Below, in pieces: positions 24,614-33,224 of a stretch of DNA of 64,000 nt. Below the pieces are notes generated by a model that saw only the letters and a list, made by a program, of their open reading frames with translations, was not told the origin of the DNA and did no database searches. This stretch comes from Herbidospora mongoliensis. Its GTDB lineage: Bacteria > Actinomycetota > Actinomycetes > Streptosporangiales > Streptosporangiaceae. Every line of letters begins with the position of its first letter. Position 1 is the first letter of the stretch. The stretch covers positions 124,001-188,000 of the forward strand of contig NZ_BBXD01000015.1 of assembly GCF_001570545.1 (NCBI RefSeq), given 5' to 3'. The translations under genes and the position numbers were made by a program.

Positions 24614-26013
24614 GGGGCATCGTCGTGGTGGGCAACGGCATGGCCGGGTCCCGCCTGGTCAGCGAGGTGCGCGCCCGTGACAAGAAGGCGCGTCTCACCG
24701 TTTTCGGTGCGGAGGAGCGGGCGCCGTACAACCGGGTGCTGCTCTCCAACGTGCTGGCCGGCACCACCCGGGCCGACCAGGTGCGGTTGCACGCCCCCAC
24801 CTGGTACGCCGAGCACAACGTCACCGCCCACCTGGGCAGTGAGGTCGTCGCGGTCGACCGGGAGACCCGGTGCGTCATGACGGCCGACGGGCGGCGCACG
24901 CCGTACAGCGTGCTGGTGCTGGCCACCGGCAGCCGGCCGGTGATCCCCGCGGTGCCCGGGGCCGAACGGGCCATCGCGTTCCGCACGATGGACGACTGCG
25001 AGCGCATCCTCGCGGCGGCGTCGACCGCGCGGCGGGCCGTCGTGATCGGCGGCGGGCTGCTCGGGATCGAGGCCGCCCGAGGCCTGGCCGGGCGCGGGCT
25101 GGCGGTCACGCTGCTCCACGTCAAGGGCCACCTGATGGACCGCCAGCTCGACCGTGAGGCCGCGCAGGTGCTCGGCGACACCCTCGAAGGGCTGGGCGTC
25201 GAGATCCTCACCGGCGTCGTGGTCACCGGGATCACCGAGGGCAAGGTCGAGCTGAGCAGCGGCCACGTCGAGGCCGACCTGGTCGTGGCGGCCTGCGGTG
25301 TCCGGCCGGTCACCGCGCTGGCGCACGACGCGGGCCTGCACGTCGAGCGCGGGATCGTCGTGGACGACGAGATGCGCACCGACGACCCGGCGATCTTCGC
25401 CATCGGCGAGTGCGCCCAGCACGACGGCCAGGTCTACGGCCTGGTCGCGCCCTGCTGGGAGCACGCCGCCATCGTCGCCGACCTGATCACCGGCGCCGAC
25501 GAGCGGGCCCGCTACCGGGGATCGCGCCTGGTCACCCGGCTCAAGGCCAAGAGCGTCGAGCTGGCCGCGATGGGCGAGACCCACCTGACCGACGACGACG
25601 CCGAGATCGTGCGGTTCACCCACCGGCACGGCGGCACCTACCGCAAGCTCGTCATCCGCGACGACCGCCTGGTCGGCGCCATCCTCGTGGGCGACCCGGC
25701 CGTGGTCGGCACGCTCACCCAGCTCTACGACCGGGGCGGCCCGCTGCCCACCGACCGGACGGGGCTGCTGTTCCCGTCCCTGTCCGGCGCGGCCCCGGTC
25801 ACCGACAGTCCGGTACGCATGCCCGACGCGGCCCAGGTCTGCCGCTGCAACAACGTGACGAAGGGACAGATCAGGGCCTGCTGGGAGGCCGGAGCCCGTG
25901 ACGTGGCCGCCGTGGCGACGGCGACCCGGGCGACCACCGGATGTGGGAGTTGCGCCGAGACGGTCGGCGGACTCGTGGAGTGGCTGTGCGAGCAGGAAGG
26001 GGCGAGCGCATGA
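24610..26013 (+). CDS. NAD(P)/FAD-dependent reductase with C-terminal BFD-like [2Fe-2S] domain
   Basis: The 467-residue protein resembles the N-terminal half of NirB. The first FAD-binding motif is IVVVGNGMAGSRL, a second nucleotide motif is VVIGGGLLGIEAARGL, and the FAD-closing motif is AIFAIGECAQHDGQVYGLV. The C-terminal ~55 residues carry CRCNNVTKGQI and TGCGSC, a bacterioferritin-associated-ferredoxin-like [2Fe-2S] site. Position between the nitrate reductase and nirB suggests it passes electrons from NAD(P)H to the nitrate reductase (NasB-like role); a role with NirB is the alternative. It overlaps both neighbours by ATGA. Confidence 0.88.
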   Translation: MRGIVVVGNGMAGSRLVSEVRARDKKARLTVFGAEERAPYNRVLLSNVLAGTTRADQVRLHAPTWYAEHNVTAHLGSEVVAVDRETRCVMTADGRRTPYSVLVLATGSRPVIPAVPGAERAIAFRTMDDCERILAAASTARRAVVIGGGLLGIEAARGLAGRGLAVTLLHVKGHLMDRQLDREAAQVLGDTLEGLGVEILTGVVVTGITEGKVELSSGHVEADLVVAACGVRPVTALAHDAGLHVERGIVVDDEMRTDDPAIFAIGECAQHDGQVYGLVAPCWEHAAIVADLITGADERARYRGSRLVTRLKAKSVELAAMGETHLTDDDAEIVRFTHRHGGTYRKLVIRDDRLVGAILVGDPAVVGTLTQLYDRGGPLPTDRTGLLFPSLSGAAPVTDSPVRMPDAAQVCRCNNVTKGQIRACWEAGARDVAAVATATRATTGCGSCAETVGGLVEWLCEQEGASA

Positions 26014-28424
26014 CCCGCGTTCTCATCATTGGCAACGGTCCGACCGCCCACCGGCTGGCTTCGGCGCTCACGGACAAGGGCTTCACCGGGACGGTCACCA
26101 TCCTGGGGGAGGAGCCCCGGGGCGCGTACGACCGGGTGGCGCTGACGTCGTACCTGACGGAAGGCCGCGACCTCGCCTATCCCGAAATTTCGGGTGTCGA
26201 GGTAATCAAGGGTGTGAAGGCGACGTCGATCGACCCGCAGGCCAAAACGGTCAACGGCACGATCCCCTACGACGTGCTGGTGCTGGCCACCGGCTCGGCC
26301 CCGTTCGTGCCGCCCGTCTCCGGACGCGAGCTCGACGGCTGCCACGTCTACCGGACCATCGACGACCTCGACGCCATCAGGACCTCCGCCGCCAGAGCCA
26401 CGACGGGCGTCGTCGTGGGCGGCGGCCTCCTCGGCCTGGAGGCGGCCGACGCCCTGAGAGGGCTCGGCCTGGAGACGCACATCGTCGAGATGAGCCCGTG
26501 GCTGATGCCCCGCCAGGTCGACGAGGGCGGCGGCGCCGTACTGAAGAGGCACGTGGAGGCCCTCGGCCTGACCGTGCACACGAGCTCCGGCGTGCTCGGC
26601 ATCGAGGGGCACGAGAAGGTCACCGGCCTGCGGACACCCGACACGCTCATCGAGGCCCAGGTCGTGGTGTTCTCCGCCGGCATCCGCCCCCGCGACGAAC
26701 TGGCCCGCGCGGCCGGTCTGGCCGTGGGCGAGCGCGGCGGCATCGTGGTCGACGACGGCATGCGCACCAGCGACCCCGCGATCTACGCCGTCGGCGAGTG
26801 CGCCCTGCACGAGGGCCAGGTCTACGGCCTGGTCGCGCCGTGCATGACGATGGCCGAGACCGCCGCCGACCGCATCATGGGCGGGGCGGCGGCCTTCACC
26901 GGCGCCGACCTGTCGACCAAGCTGAAACTGCTCGGTGTCGAGGTCGCCCAGTTCGGCGCGATGTCGGGCGCGCTCGACGTCACCTACCTCGACCCGGTCT
27001 CCGGGGTCTACAAGAAGCTGTTCGTCAGCGACGACGCCTCGACCCTGCTCGGCGGCATCTGCGTCGGCGACGCCGCGCCCTACGCCACGCTGCGTCCGTT
27101 CGTCGGCGCCGCGCTCCCCGCCGCCCCCAGCGACCTGCTGTTCAGCCCGGTCGCGGTGGAACTGCCGGGCGACGCGCCGGTCTGCTCGTGCAACGGCGTG
27201 ACCAAGAACGACGTCACCGAGGCGATCAAGAAGCACGACCTCACCGACGTCGCCGGGGTCAAGTCCTGCACCCGGGCCGGCACCACCTGCGGCAGCTGCC
27301 TGCCGCTGCTGAAGAAGATCCTCACCGAGTCGGGGGTCGCCACCGGCACCGGTCTGTGCGAGCACTTCGCGCACAGCAGGGCGGAGCTGTTCAAGATCGT
27401 CCAGGTGCGCGGCATCACGACGTTCACCCAGCTGATCGACGAGCACGGGACCGGCCGGGGATGCGACATCTGCAAGCCCGTCGTGGCCTCCATCCTCGCC
27501 TCGCTGAACAACGGTCATGTCCTCGAGGGCGAACAGGCCGCCCTTCAGGACACCAATGACCATTTCCTAGCTAACCTACAAAGAAATGGGACATACTCGA
27601 TCGTGCCCCGGATTCCCGGGGGCGAGATCACCCCAGAGAAACTGATCGTGATCGGCGAGGTCGCCCGCGACTTCGGCCTGTACACCAAGATCACTGGAGG
27701 CCAGCGCATCGACCTTTTCGGCGCCCGCGTCGAAGAGCTGCCCCGCATCTGGCGGCGCCTGGTCGACGCCGGGTTCGAGTCGGGACACGCCTACGGCAAG
27801 GCCCTGCGCACGGTGAAGTCGTGCGTCGGCTCCACCTGGTGCCGCTACGGCGTACAGGACGCGGTGACCATGGCCATCGACCTGGAGTTGCGCTATCGGG
27901 GCCTGCGGGCGCCGCACAAGCTCAAGTCGGCGGTCAGCGGCTGCGCCCGCGAGTGCGCCGAGGCCCGGTCGAAGGACTTCGGGATCATCGCCACCGAGAA
28001 GGGCTGGAACCTCTACGTCGGCGGCAACGGCGGCTTCACCCCCCGCCACGCCGACCTGCTGGTCCAGGACGTCGACACCGAGACCCTGATCCGCACGATC
28101 GACCGGTTCCTGATGTTCTACGTCCGCACCGCCGACCGCCTCCAGCGCACCGCCGCCTGGCTGCAGGAACTCGACGGCGGCCTCGAACGGCTCCGCGAGA
28201 TCCTCGTCGACGACGTGCTGGGCATCTGCGCCGACCTCGACGCCCAGATGGCCGCCCACGTCGTCACCTACGCCGACGAGTGGCGCGCCACCCTCGACGA
28301 CCCGGTGAAACTGTCCCGGTTCGTCAGCTTCGTGAACGCGCCGGGCACGCCCGACCCCTCGATCAGCTTCACCACCGAGCGCGACCAGATCAAGCCCGAG
28401 CTTCTGCAGGTGACGAGCCGATGA
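26010..28424 (+). CDS. nirB: Assimilatory nitrite reductase large subunit NirB
   Basis: The 804-residue protein carries out six-electron reduction of nitrite to ammonium. In order it has an NAD(P)/FAD domain (VLIIGNGPTAHRL, GVVVGGGLLGLEAADAL, AIYAVGECALHEGQVYGLV), two BFD-like [2Fe-2S] segments (CSCNGVTKNDV with TTCGSC, then GRGCDICKP), and the siroheme half. VKSCVGSTWCRYG and SAVSGCARECAEA provide the four Cys that ligate the [4Fe-4S]-siroheme centre. The first half is paralogous to the preceding gene, pointing to an old duplication. The start is the ATG overlapping the previous stop. Siroheme is supplied by genes further down the operon. Confidence 0.95.
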   Translation: MTRVLIIGNGPTAHRLASALTDKGFTGTVTILGEEPRGAYDRVALTSYLTEGRDLAYPEISGVEVIKGVKATSIDPQAKTVNGTIPYDVLVLATGSAPFVPPVSGRELDGCHVYRTIDDLDAIRTSAARATTGVVVGGGLLGLEAADALRGLGLETHIVEMSPWLMPRQVDEGGGAVLKRHVEALGLTVHTSSGVLGIEGHEKVTGLRTPDTLIEAQVVVFSAGIRPRDELARAAGLAVGERGGIVVDDGMRTSDPAIYAVGECALHEGQVYGLVAPCMTMAETAADRIMGGAAAFTGADLSTKLKLLGVEVAQFGAMSGALDVTYLDPVSGVYKKLFVSDDASTLLGGICVGDAAPYATLRPFVGAALPAAPSDLLFSPVAVELPGDAPVCSCNGVTKNDVTEAIKKHDLTDVAGVKSCTRAGTTCGSCLPLLKKILTESGVATGTGLCEHFAHSRAELFKIVQVRGITTFTQLIDEHGTGRGCDICKPVVASILASLNNGHVLEGEQAALQDTNDHFLANLQRNGTYSIVPRIPGGEITPEKLIVIGEVARDFGLYTKITGGQRIDLFGARVEELPRIWRRLVDAGFESGHAYGKALRTVKSCVGSTWCRYGVQDAVTMAIDLELRYRGLRAPHKLKSAVSGCARECAEARSKDFGIIATEKGWNLYVGGNGGFTPRHADLLVQDVDTETLIRTIDRFLMFYVRTADRLQRTAAWLQELDGGLERLREILVDDVLGICADLDAQMAAHVVTYADEWRATLDDPVKLSRFVSFVNAPGTPDPSISFTTERDQIKPELLQVTSR

Positions 28425-28744
28425 CCTGGACGCCCGTGTGCCCCCTTCCCGACCTGCAGCCCGAGCGCGGCGCCTGCGCGCTGGTCGCCGGCGAGCAGGT
28501 GGCCGTCTTCAAAGCCCACGACGGGGCCCTGTACGCCATCGGCAACCAGGACCCCTTCAGCGGTGCCTTCGTCCTTTCCCGGGGGATCGTCGGCACCAGG
28601 AACGGGGAGCCGACCGTGGCCTCCCCGATGCACAAACAGGTGTTCTCGCTCGTCAGCGGGGTCTGCCTGGACGATCCCGGGACTGTGATTCCGACATTTC
28701 AGATTCGCGTCACCATGGGGATGGTTGAGGTGAGCGTCAAATGA
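28421..28744 (+). CDS. nirD: Nitrite reductase small subunit NirD
   Basis: The 107-residue Rieske-fold protein partners NirB. It lacks the Cys/His cluster ligands of true Rieske proteins (ALYAIGNQDPFSGAFVLSRG and SPMHKQVFSL in the ligand regions), which is normal for NirD. The start overlaps the nirB stop and the stop overlaps the next start, both by ATGA, so subunit stoichiometry is likely coupled at translation. Confidence 0.93.
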   Translation: MTWTPVCPLPDLQPERGACALVAGEQVAVFKAHDGALYAIGNQDPFSGAFVLSRGIVGTRNGEPTVASPMHKQVFSLVSGVCLDDPGTVIPTFQIRVTMGMVEVSVK

Positions 28745-29925
28745 CCGCACTGCTCGAAGAGGCACAATTGGCCGCAGTGGCCGAGGGGCTGTCTCCAGAA
28801 ACCGCGCCGGACGCGCTGGCCGGTTTCACCATCGGTGTCACCGCCACCCGTCGTCGCGAGGAGTTCTCCGCGCTGCTCGAACGCCGGGGCGCGCGCGTGG
28901 TGAGGGCGCCCGCGATCCGGCTCGTGCCGCTCTCCGAGGACGCCGACCTGCTCGCGGCCACCCGCGAGTGCCTGTCGGCCCCGGTCGACGACGTGGTGGT
29001 CACCACCGGCGTCGGGTTCCGGGGCTGGGTGGCGGCGGCCGAGGGCTGGGGGCTGGCCAGTCATCTGACCGCCCGGCTGGCCGACGCCCGGCTGCTCACA
29101 CGCGGCCCCAAGGCGCGCGGCGCGGTCCGGGCCGCCGGGCTGACCGACCACTGGACCCCCGCGACCGAGTCGTGCGAGGAGGTCCTGCGGCATCTGCTGG
29201 CGCAGGACCTGCGCGGCCGCCGCATCGCGGTCCAGCTGCACGGCGAGCCGCTGACCGGCTTCGTCGCCGACCTGCGCGCCGCCGGCGCGGAGGTCGTCGA
29301 GGTGCCGGTCTACCAGTGGCTGCCCTACCGCGACACCTCGCCGCTGCGCCGCCTGGTCAGCCAGGTCGCCTCCGGCGCGATCGACGCGGTGGCGTTCACC
29401 AGCGCCCCGGCGGTGCAGGCCATGCTCAACGCGGCCCGCGCCGACGGGCTGGAGGAGGCACTGCTGGCCGCCTTCCGCGGACCGGTGGTGGCGGCCTGCG
29501 TCGGGCCGGTCACGGCGCAGCCGCTGGTCTCCAAGGGCGTGCCGGTGATCCAGCCCGATCGGTCCCGGCTCGGTTCGCTGGCCCGCACACTGGCCCGGCA
29601 CCTGCCGGAGAAGAGCGTCACCCGGCTCACCGCCGGCGGCCACGAGCTGGAGATCCGGGGTCACGCGGTGGTCGTCGACGGCGACCTCAAGCCGCTGCCG
29701 CCGGCGCCGATGGCGGTGCTGAAGCGGCTCGCCGACCGGCCGGGGCACGTCGTGGCCCGCTCCGACCTGCGGGTCGTGCTGCCCGGCGGCCCCTCCCGCG
29801 ACTCGGCCGAGCACGCCGTCGAGATGGCCATCACCCGGCTGCGCCGGGCCCTGGGCCCCGGCGGCATCGTCGAGACGGTCGTCAAGCGCGGCTACCGGCT
29901 CGCCTGCGAGCGGGACGACGGGTGA
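28741..29925 (+). CDS. hemD: Uroporphyrinogen-III synthase fused to a winged-helix DNA-binding domain
   Basis: The 394-residue protein has a HemD-like N-terminal part (about residues 30-290; GFTIGVTATRRREEFSALL, VVTTGVGFRGW, AVAFTSAPAVQAML) and an OmpR/PhoB-type winged-helix C-terminal part (about 300-390; RLRRALGPGGIVETVVKRGYRLAC). This fusion is known in actinobacteria. The first domain would make uroporphyrinogen III, the siroheme precursor NirB needs. The second may let the protein regulate transcription, plausibly of nitrate or tetrapyrrole genes. It overlaps nirD by ATGA. Whether the synthase is active or has become a sensor domain cannot be told. Confidence 0.88.
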   Translation: MTALLEEAQLAAVAEGLSPETAPDALAGFTIGVTATRRREEFSALLERRGARVVRAPAIRLVPLSEDADLLAATRECLSAPVDDVVVTTGVGFRGWVAAAEGWGLASHLTARLADARLLTRGPKARGAVRAAGLTDHWTPATESCEEVLRHLLAQDLRGRRIAVQLHGEPLTGFVADLRAAGAEVVEVPVYQWLPYRDTSPLRRLVSQVASGAIDAVAFTSAPAVQAMLNAARADGLEEALLAAFRGPVVAACVGPVTAQPLVSKGVPVIQPDRSRLGSLARTLARHLPEKSVTRLTAGGHELEIRGHAVVVDGDLKPLPPAPMAVLKRLADRPGHVVARSDLRVVLPGGPSRDSAEHAVEMAITRLRRALGPGGIVETVVKRGYRLACERDDG

Positions 29926-30722
29926 AGAAAGGTGTGAAGACGGGTGTGACGACTCTCGTCATGGCGGCCCACGGCGCGCGCAGCGCGGAATGGGACACCG
30001 TCCTGGCCGGCCTGGCCGCGCGGGTGCGGCGGCTCCGGCCGGGAGTCACGGCCGAACTCGCCTTCCTGGAGCTGAGCGACCCGCCGCTGGAACGGGTGCT
30101 CACCGAGGTGACGGGCCCGGTCGTGGTGGTGCCGCTGCTCCTAGCGGGCGGCTACCACGTCCACATCGACCTGCCCGAGGTGATCGCGCGGGTGCGTCCC
30201 GACGCGGTCGTCGCGGGCCCGCTGGGCCCGCACCCGCTGCTCACCTCGGTGCTGACCCGGCGCCTGGCCACCGCCGGGCTCCGCTCCGGCGACGCGGTGA
30301 TCCTGGGCGCCGCCGGCTCGTCCGACCCGGCCGCCCTCGCCGCCGTGCGCGCGGCCGCCCGCCTTCTTTCTGTACGTCTCTCGCGCCCCGTCACCGCCGC
30401 TTTCGCGTCCTGCGGCGAGCCGGGGATCGCCCACGCGCTGGACATGGTGAGACGAGGCCCCGCCCCCCGGACGGTCGTGGCCTCCTACCTGCTGGCCCCC
30501 GGCCTGTTCCACACCCGCCTGGTGGAAAGCGGCGCCGACGTGGTCAGCGCCCCGCTGGGCGTCGACGACGACCTGGCCGAGCTGGTGTGGCACCGCTACG
30601 ACACGGCGATTCACGGGGCGATTCAGGGCGCGATTCAGGGGTCCAGCCGGAGCTCCCGGACGATCGCGGCGGCCGCTTCGGGCCGCGAGGGTTCGGAGTC
30701 GGCGCCGGTGAAGATCTCGTAA
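29922..30722 (+). CDS. Sirohydrochlorin chelatase (CbiX/SirB-like)
   Basis: The 266-residue protein resembles CbiX/SirB chelatases that insert iron or cobalt into sirohydrochlorin. VMAAHGARSAEWD contains the first catalytic His and VVPLLLAGGYHVHIDLPEV the second metal-handling His pair; the second half repeats the fold (AAFASCGEPGI, YLLAPGLFHTRL). In this operon an iron chelatase for siroheme is the natural reading. I chose GTG 29922, which overlaps the previous stop like the other junctions; GTG 29946 is an alternative. The last ~30 residues follow a 12-nt repeat and run antisense through the TetR-like gene (88-nt convergent overlap), so the true tail may be dispensable. Confidence 0.85.
   Translation: MKKGVKTGVTTLVMAAHGARSAEWDTVLAGLAARVRRLRPGVTAELAFLELSDPPLERVLTEVTGPVVVVPLLLAGGYHVHIDLPEVIARVRPDAVVAGPLGPHPLLTSVLTRRLATAGLRSGDAVILGAAGSSDPAALAAVRAAARLLSVRLSRPVTAAFASCGEPGIAHALDMVRRGPAPRTVVASYLLAPGLFHTRLVESGADVVSAPLGVDDDLAELVWHRYDTAIHGAIQGAIQGSSRSSRTIAAAASGREGSESAPVKIS
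30605..30640. repeat. Three tandem 12-nt repeats
   Basis: Three near-identical copies of GGCGATTCAGGG lie in tandem within the chelatase 3' end and encode the repeated peptide GAIQ. Confidence 0.6.
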
Positions 30723-31228
30723 TAGGCGTGCCGGAAGCAGCCGGCCAGCAGCAGCCGGGCGCTGGACTCGGGGTGCACGTCGGCCCTGACCCGCCCGAGC
30801 TCCTGCTCGGCGGCCAGGTATGCCGCCAGCGGCAGCACCTCGCCCTCGGGCCCGAGCTCCGAGTCGCGCATGGCCTGCCGGAACCGGACCGTGAGCACCG
30901 GCGACACGAACGCCGGCAGCGCGGCGGCCTGGATCTCCGTGTAGTAGTGGATCCCGGCCAGGGCCACCGGCCGCAGGTTCCCGGCCACGTCGCCGTGACC
31001 CGGACGCAGCTCGTGCAACAGCCTGAGCCAGCCCGGCAGCCGGTCCTGCAGCAGTGCCAGGAAGGTCTCCACGGCCTGAGCCGGGGTGGTGCCCCGGATC
31101 TGAGGGGTGGCCGTGCCGATCGGTTCACCGAGAGCGGGAGCGCCGGTTTTCATCCGCATCGCCATGTCGAGAACACGCCGACGGGTCTCCTGAGAGGAAT
31201 GGTGCGGTTGTGAAGAGGGAGTTACCAT
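30635..31228 (-). CDS. TetR-like ligand-binding protein lacking the HTH
   Basis: The 197-residue protein looks like a TetR/AcrR regulator without most of its DNA-binding domain. SSQETRRRVLDMAMRM matches TetR helix 1, but the next residues (KTGAPALGEPIGTATPQ) are not HTH-like, and the sequence passes straight into an all-alpha effector domain (AQAVETFLALLQDRLPGWLRLL, HYYTEIQAAALPAFV, ESSARLLLAGCFRHAYYEIF). About 40 residues expected for helices 2-4 are missing, and I see no alternative frame that restores them. It could be a decayed regulator or a dimerising modulator. It overlaps the chelatase gene by 88 nt on the opposite strand. Confidence 0.6.
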   Translation of the reverse strand: MVTPSSQPHHSSQETRRRVLDMAMRMKTGAPALGEPIGTATPQIRGTTPAQAVETFLALLQDRLPGWLRLLHELRPGHGDVAGNLRPVALAGIHYYTEIQAAALPAFVSPVLTVRFRQAMRDSELGPEGEVLPLAAYLAAEQELGRVRADVHPESSARLLLAGCFRHAYYEIFTGADSEPSRPEAAAAIVRELRLDP

Positions 31229-31310
31229 TTTCGCCCTTGTGTGCGCAGTCCACAGAAGACGCTTGCGAGGAAGGAAGCGCTTATTATTACCTCATTAGGG
31301 CGCTGAAGTG

Positions 31311-31338
31311 GGCGGAAACTGAGCATCCGGTTTCCGCC
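31311..31338. terminator. Hairpin downstream of the CPBP gene
   Basis: GGCGGAAAC and GTTTCCGCC form a 9-bp perfect stem with a 10-nt loop, 19 nt beyond the CPBP stop on the minus strand. No clear T-tract follows. It probably separates the CPBP transcript from the TetR-like gene. Confidence 0.5.
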
Positions 31339-31356
31339 GGATGAATCCTCACGGTG

Positions 31357-32307
31357 TCAAGCTCCCGGCGTCAAGGCGGGCCCGGTGCGCCGGGTGCCCA
31401 TCCAGATGACGGCGGTGACCGCGACCAGCAGGGCGCAGGGGATGAGGAAGATCATCGACCCGACGCCCGCCGAACGGTCCGACCCCGCGAGCGGGTCGGC
31501 GTGCGTGGCCAGGATGAAGAGGTAGACGAGCGCGTTGTTGGCGCCGTGGATGACGGCCGAGGTCTCCAGCCCGCCCGTGCGCCACGTCATCAGGCCGAAG
31601 GTGACCCCGAGCGTGAGGTAGTAAAGGTTCAGCCACGGGTCGGTGGACATGTGGATGGCCGCGAACAGCACACTCGACACGCCCAGGCCGAGGACCATCG
31701 CCGTCCGGGGACCGCGCCCCCAGCTCGCCGCCACCCGGAACGCCAGCCCCCGGTAGCCGTACTCCTCGCCCGCCGACTGCAGCGGCGACAGCACGACCGT
31801 GACGGCGAAGACGCCGACCGAGTCGGCGAAGGTCCACGTCCCTTCCGTGTACGGGGTCAGCACGTAGAACAGGGTCATGTAGAGCAGCCAGACGGGCACG
31901 AGCGTCAGCGCCGCCCGGCCGAACACCGCCGGCCTGAACACCGACAGCACCGAGCTCAGGGACGCCCCTCTCACCCCGTACAGCCAGCGCTGGATGAGCA
32001 TGCTCCACGGGATCAGCAGCGCGATCGAGAGGGTGTTCGCGCCGTGGTAGATCGCGGTGAAGTCGGTGCCGCCCGAGATCGGGTTGCTCCGCCCCATCGA
32101 CTCGTCGATCGCGGCGCCGACGGCGGTGATGACCCCGCCGAAGGCGAACAGCCCGACGATGAGCAGGAGGAGCGCCAGAATGCCACGCCCGACGCGGCGC
32201 TTCTCGCCGACGAGCACGAGGTGATAGGGCACGCCACGCGGAACCGGTCGCGGCCCGCGGCGTCGCCGAGCCGTGTCGTGGAAGATCGCAGAGGAACTGG
32301 ATTGCAT
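31357..32307 (-). CDS. CPBP family intramembrane metalloprotease
   Basis: The 316-residue polytopic membrane protein has the CPBP (Abi/CAAX-processing-like) motifs: AGEEYGYRG (EExxxR), VLFAAIHMS (FxxxH) and VIHGANNALVY (HxxxN). About eight hydrophobic segments are visible, with a basic cytosolic N-terminus. Members cleave within membranes or serve in peptide self-immunity; the substrate here is unknown. It lies downstream of, and on the same strand as, a response regulator, separated by ~150 nt that includes a hairpin, so it may or may not be in that transcript. Confidence 0.88.
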   Translation of the reverse strand: MQSSSSAIFHDTARRRRGPRPVPRGVPYHLVLVGEKRRVGRGILALLLLIVGLFAFGGVITAVGAAIDESMGRSNPISGGTDFTAIYHGANTLSIALLIPWSMLIQRWLYGVRGASLSSVLSVFRPAVFGRAALTLVPVWLLYMTLFYVLTPYTEGTWTFADSVGVFAVTVVLSPLQSAGEEYGYRGLAFRVAASWGRGPRTAMVLGLGVSSVLFAAIHMSTDPWLNLYYLTLGVTFGLMTWRTGGLETSAVIHGANNALVYLFILATHADPLAGSDRSAGVGSMIFLIPCALLVAVTAVIWMGTRRTGPALTPGA

Positions 32308-32424
32308 GCCTTCAGCCTGGTCCGGAGCCTGCCGGCCCGGCAGTGCCGTCGTTCATGAGAACCCGCGCGATCCACACGTCAGCGGCATGACATTTGCCAT
32401 AAGACCCACCAGATCCGACTCCGC

Positions 32425-32445
32425 CTCGCCGCGCCGCTCGGCGAG
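32425..32445. terminator. Hairpin after the response regulator
   Basis: CTCGCCG and CGGCGAG form a 7-bp stem with a 7-nt loop, 13 nt after the stop of the minus-strand response regulator gene. A candidate terminator of the kinase/regulator operon; no T-tract. Confidence 0.4.
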
Positions 32446-32458
32446 TGGGGTGCGCCCG

Positions 32459-33064
32459 TCAGATCCAGCCGCGTTCGGCCGCGATGCGGACGGCCTCATG
32501 GCGATTGGCGGCGCCGAGCTTGGCGATGGCGGCGGTGAGGTAGTTCCGCACGGTCCCCCGGGAGAGCGAGACCCGCCGCGCGATCTCCTCGACGGGCGCG
32601 CCGTCGCGGGCGAGGGCGAGCACGTCGGTCTCACGCGGGGTGAGCGGCGAGTCGCCCGCGCTGATCGCCTCGGCCGCGAGCTCCGGATCGACGTGCCGCC
32701 CGCCCGAGGCGACCTTCCTGACGGCCTGCGCGAGATCACGCGCCGACGTGGTCTTCGGCAGGAACCCGCGCACCCCCGCCGAGAGCGCCGACTTCAGATA
32801 GCCCGGCCGCCCGTGGGAGGTCACGATGACGCACCCGCACCCGGGCAGCTCGGCCGCGAGCCGCCGGGCCACCTCGATGCCGTCGGGACCGGGCATCTGC
32901 AGATCGAGCAGCGCCACATCGGGCCGGACCCGCAGCGCCGTCGCGATGGCCTCGTCACCCGACGCCGCCTGCCCGACGACCTCGAAGTCGTCGTTGAGGT
33001 CGAGCAGCCCGGCGACGGCGTCACGGATGAGATGTTCGTCGTCGGCGACCAGAATCCGGATCAC
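32459..33064 (-). CDS. NarL/DesR-type response regulator
   Basis: The 201-residue protein has an N-terminal receiver domain (VADDEHLIRDAV with the acidic pair, Asp54 in ALLDLQMPG as phospho-acceptor, IVTSHGRPGYL, and Lys in FLPKTTS) and a C-terminal LuxR-type HTH (LTPRETDVLALARDGAPVEE, LSRGTVRNYLTAAIAKLG). It pairs with the kinase encoded upstream on the same strand. The GTG start overlaps the stop of a short reading frame within a tandem repeat that lies between the two genes. DesR-like regulators often control membrane-lipid genes; here the target is unknown and the CPBP protease gene is the nearest candidate. Confidence 0.9.
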   Translation of the reverse strand: MIRILVADDEHLIRDAVAGLLDLNDDFEVVGQAASGDEAIATALRVRPDVALLDLQMPGPDGIEVARRLAAELPGCGCVIVTSHGRPGYLKSALSAGVRGFLPKTTSARDLAQAVRKVASGGRHVDPELAAEAISAGDSPLTPRETDVLALARDGAPVEEIARRVSLSRGTVRNYLTAAIAKLGAANRHEAVRIAAERGWI

Positions 33065-33117
33065 GCCGGGCCTCCTGCCTGGAGCGGGACCGCGACCTCG
33101 AAAAAGAAGCGGATCAT
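33061..33117 (-). CDS. 18-codon mini-ORF coupling kinase and regulator genes
   Basis: ATG ATC CGC begins this frame exactly like the response regulator gene (GTG ATC CGG), and it ends with a GTGA overlap onto that gene's start. The predicted peptide is MIRFFFEVAVPLQAGGPA, whose second half copies the kinase C-terminus. It is one unit of the tandem repeat. Translation is plausible because both ends are overlapping stop/starts, but a stable peptide is not implied. Confidence 0.35.
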   Translation of the reverse strand: MIRFFFEVAVPLQAGGPA

Positions 33118-33224
33118 GCCCGGTCTCCCGCCTCGGGCGGGACCGCAGTCTCGCCCAAGATGTGGCTCACGGCTCGTTCTCCCGCCGGGAGCGGGACCGT
33201 TGTCTGGCCCAGGACGCGGCTCAT
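33114..33224 (-). CDS. 36-codon mini-ORF of two fused repeat units
   Basis: The ATG overlaps the kinase stop (ATGA) and the stop overlaps the start of the next mini-ORF (ATGA). It encodes two 18-residue units, MSRVLGQTTVPLPAGERA followed by a variant starting VSHILGETAVPP. One additional base at the unit boundary, compared with the other junctions, fuses the two units in frame. Expression is possible by re-initiation. Confidence 0.35.
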   Translation of the reverse strand: MSRVLGQTTVPLPAGERAVSHILGETAVPPEAGDRA

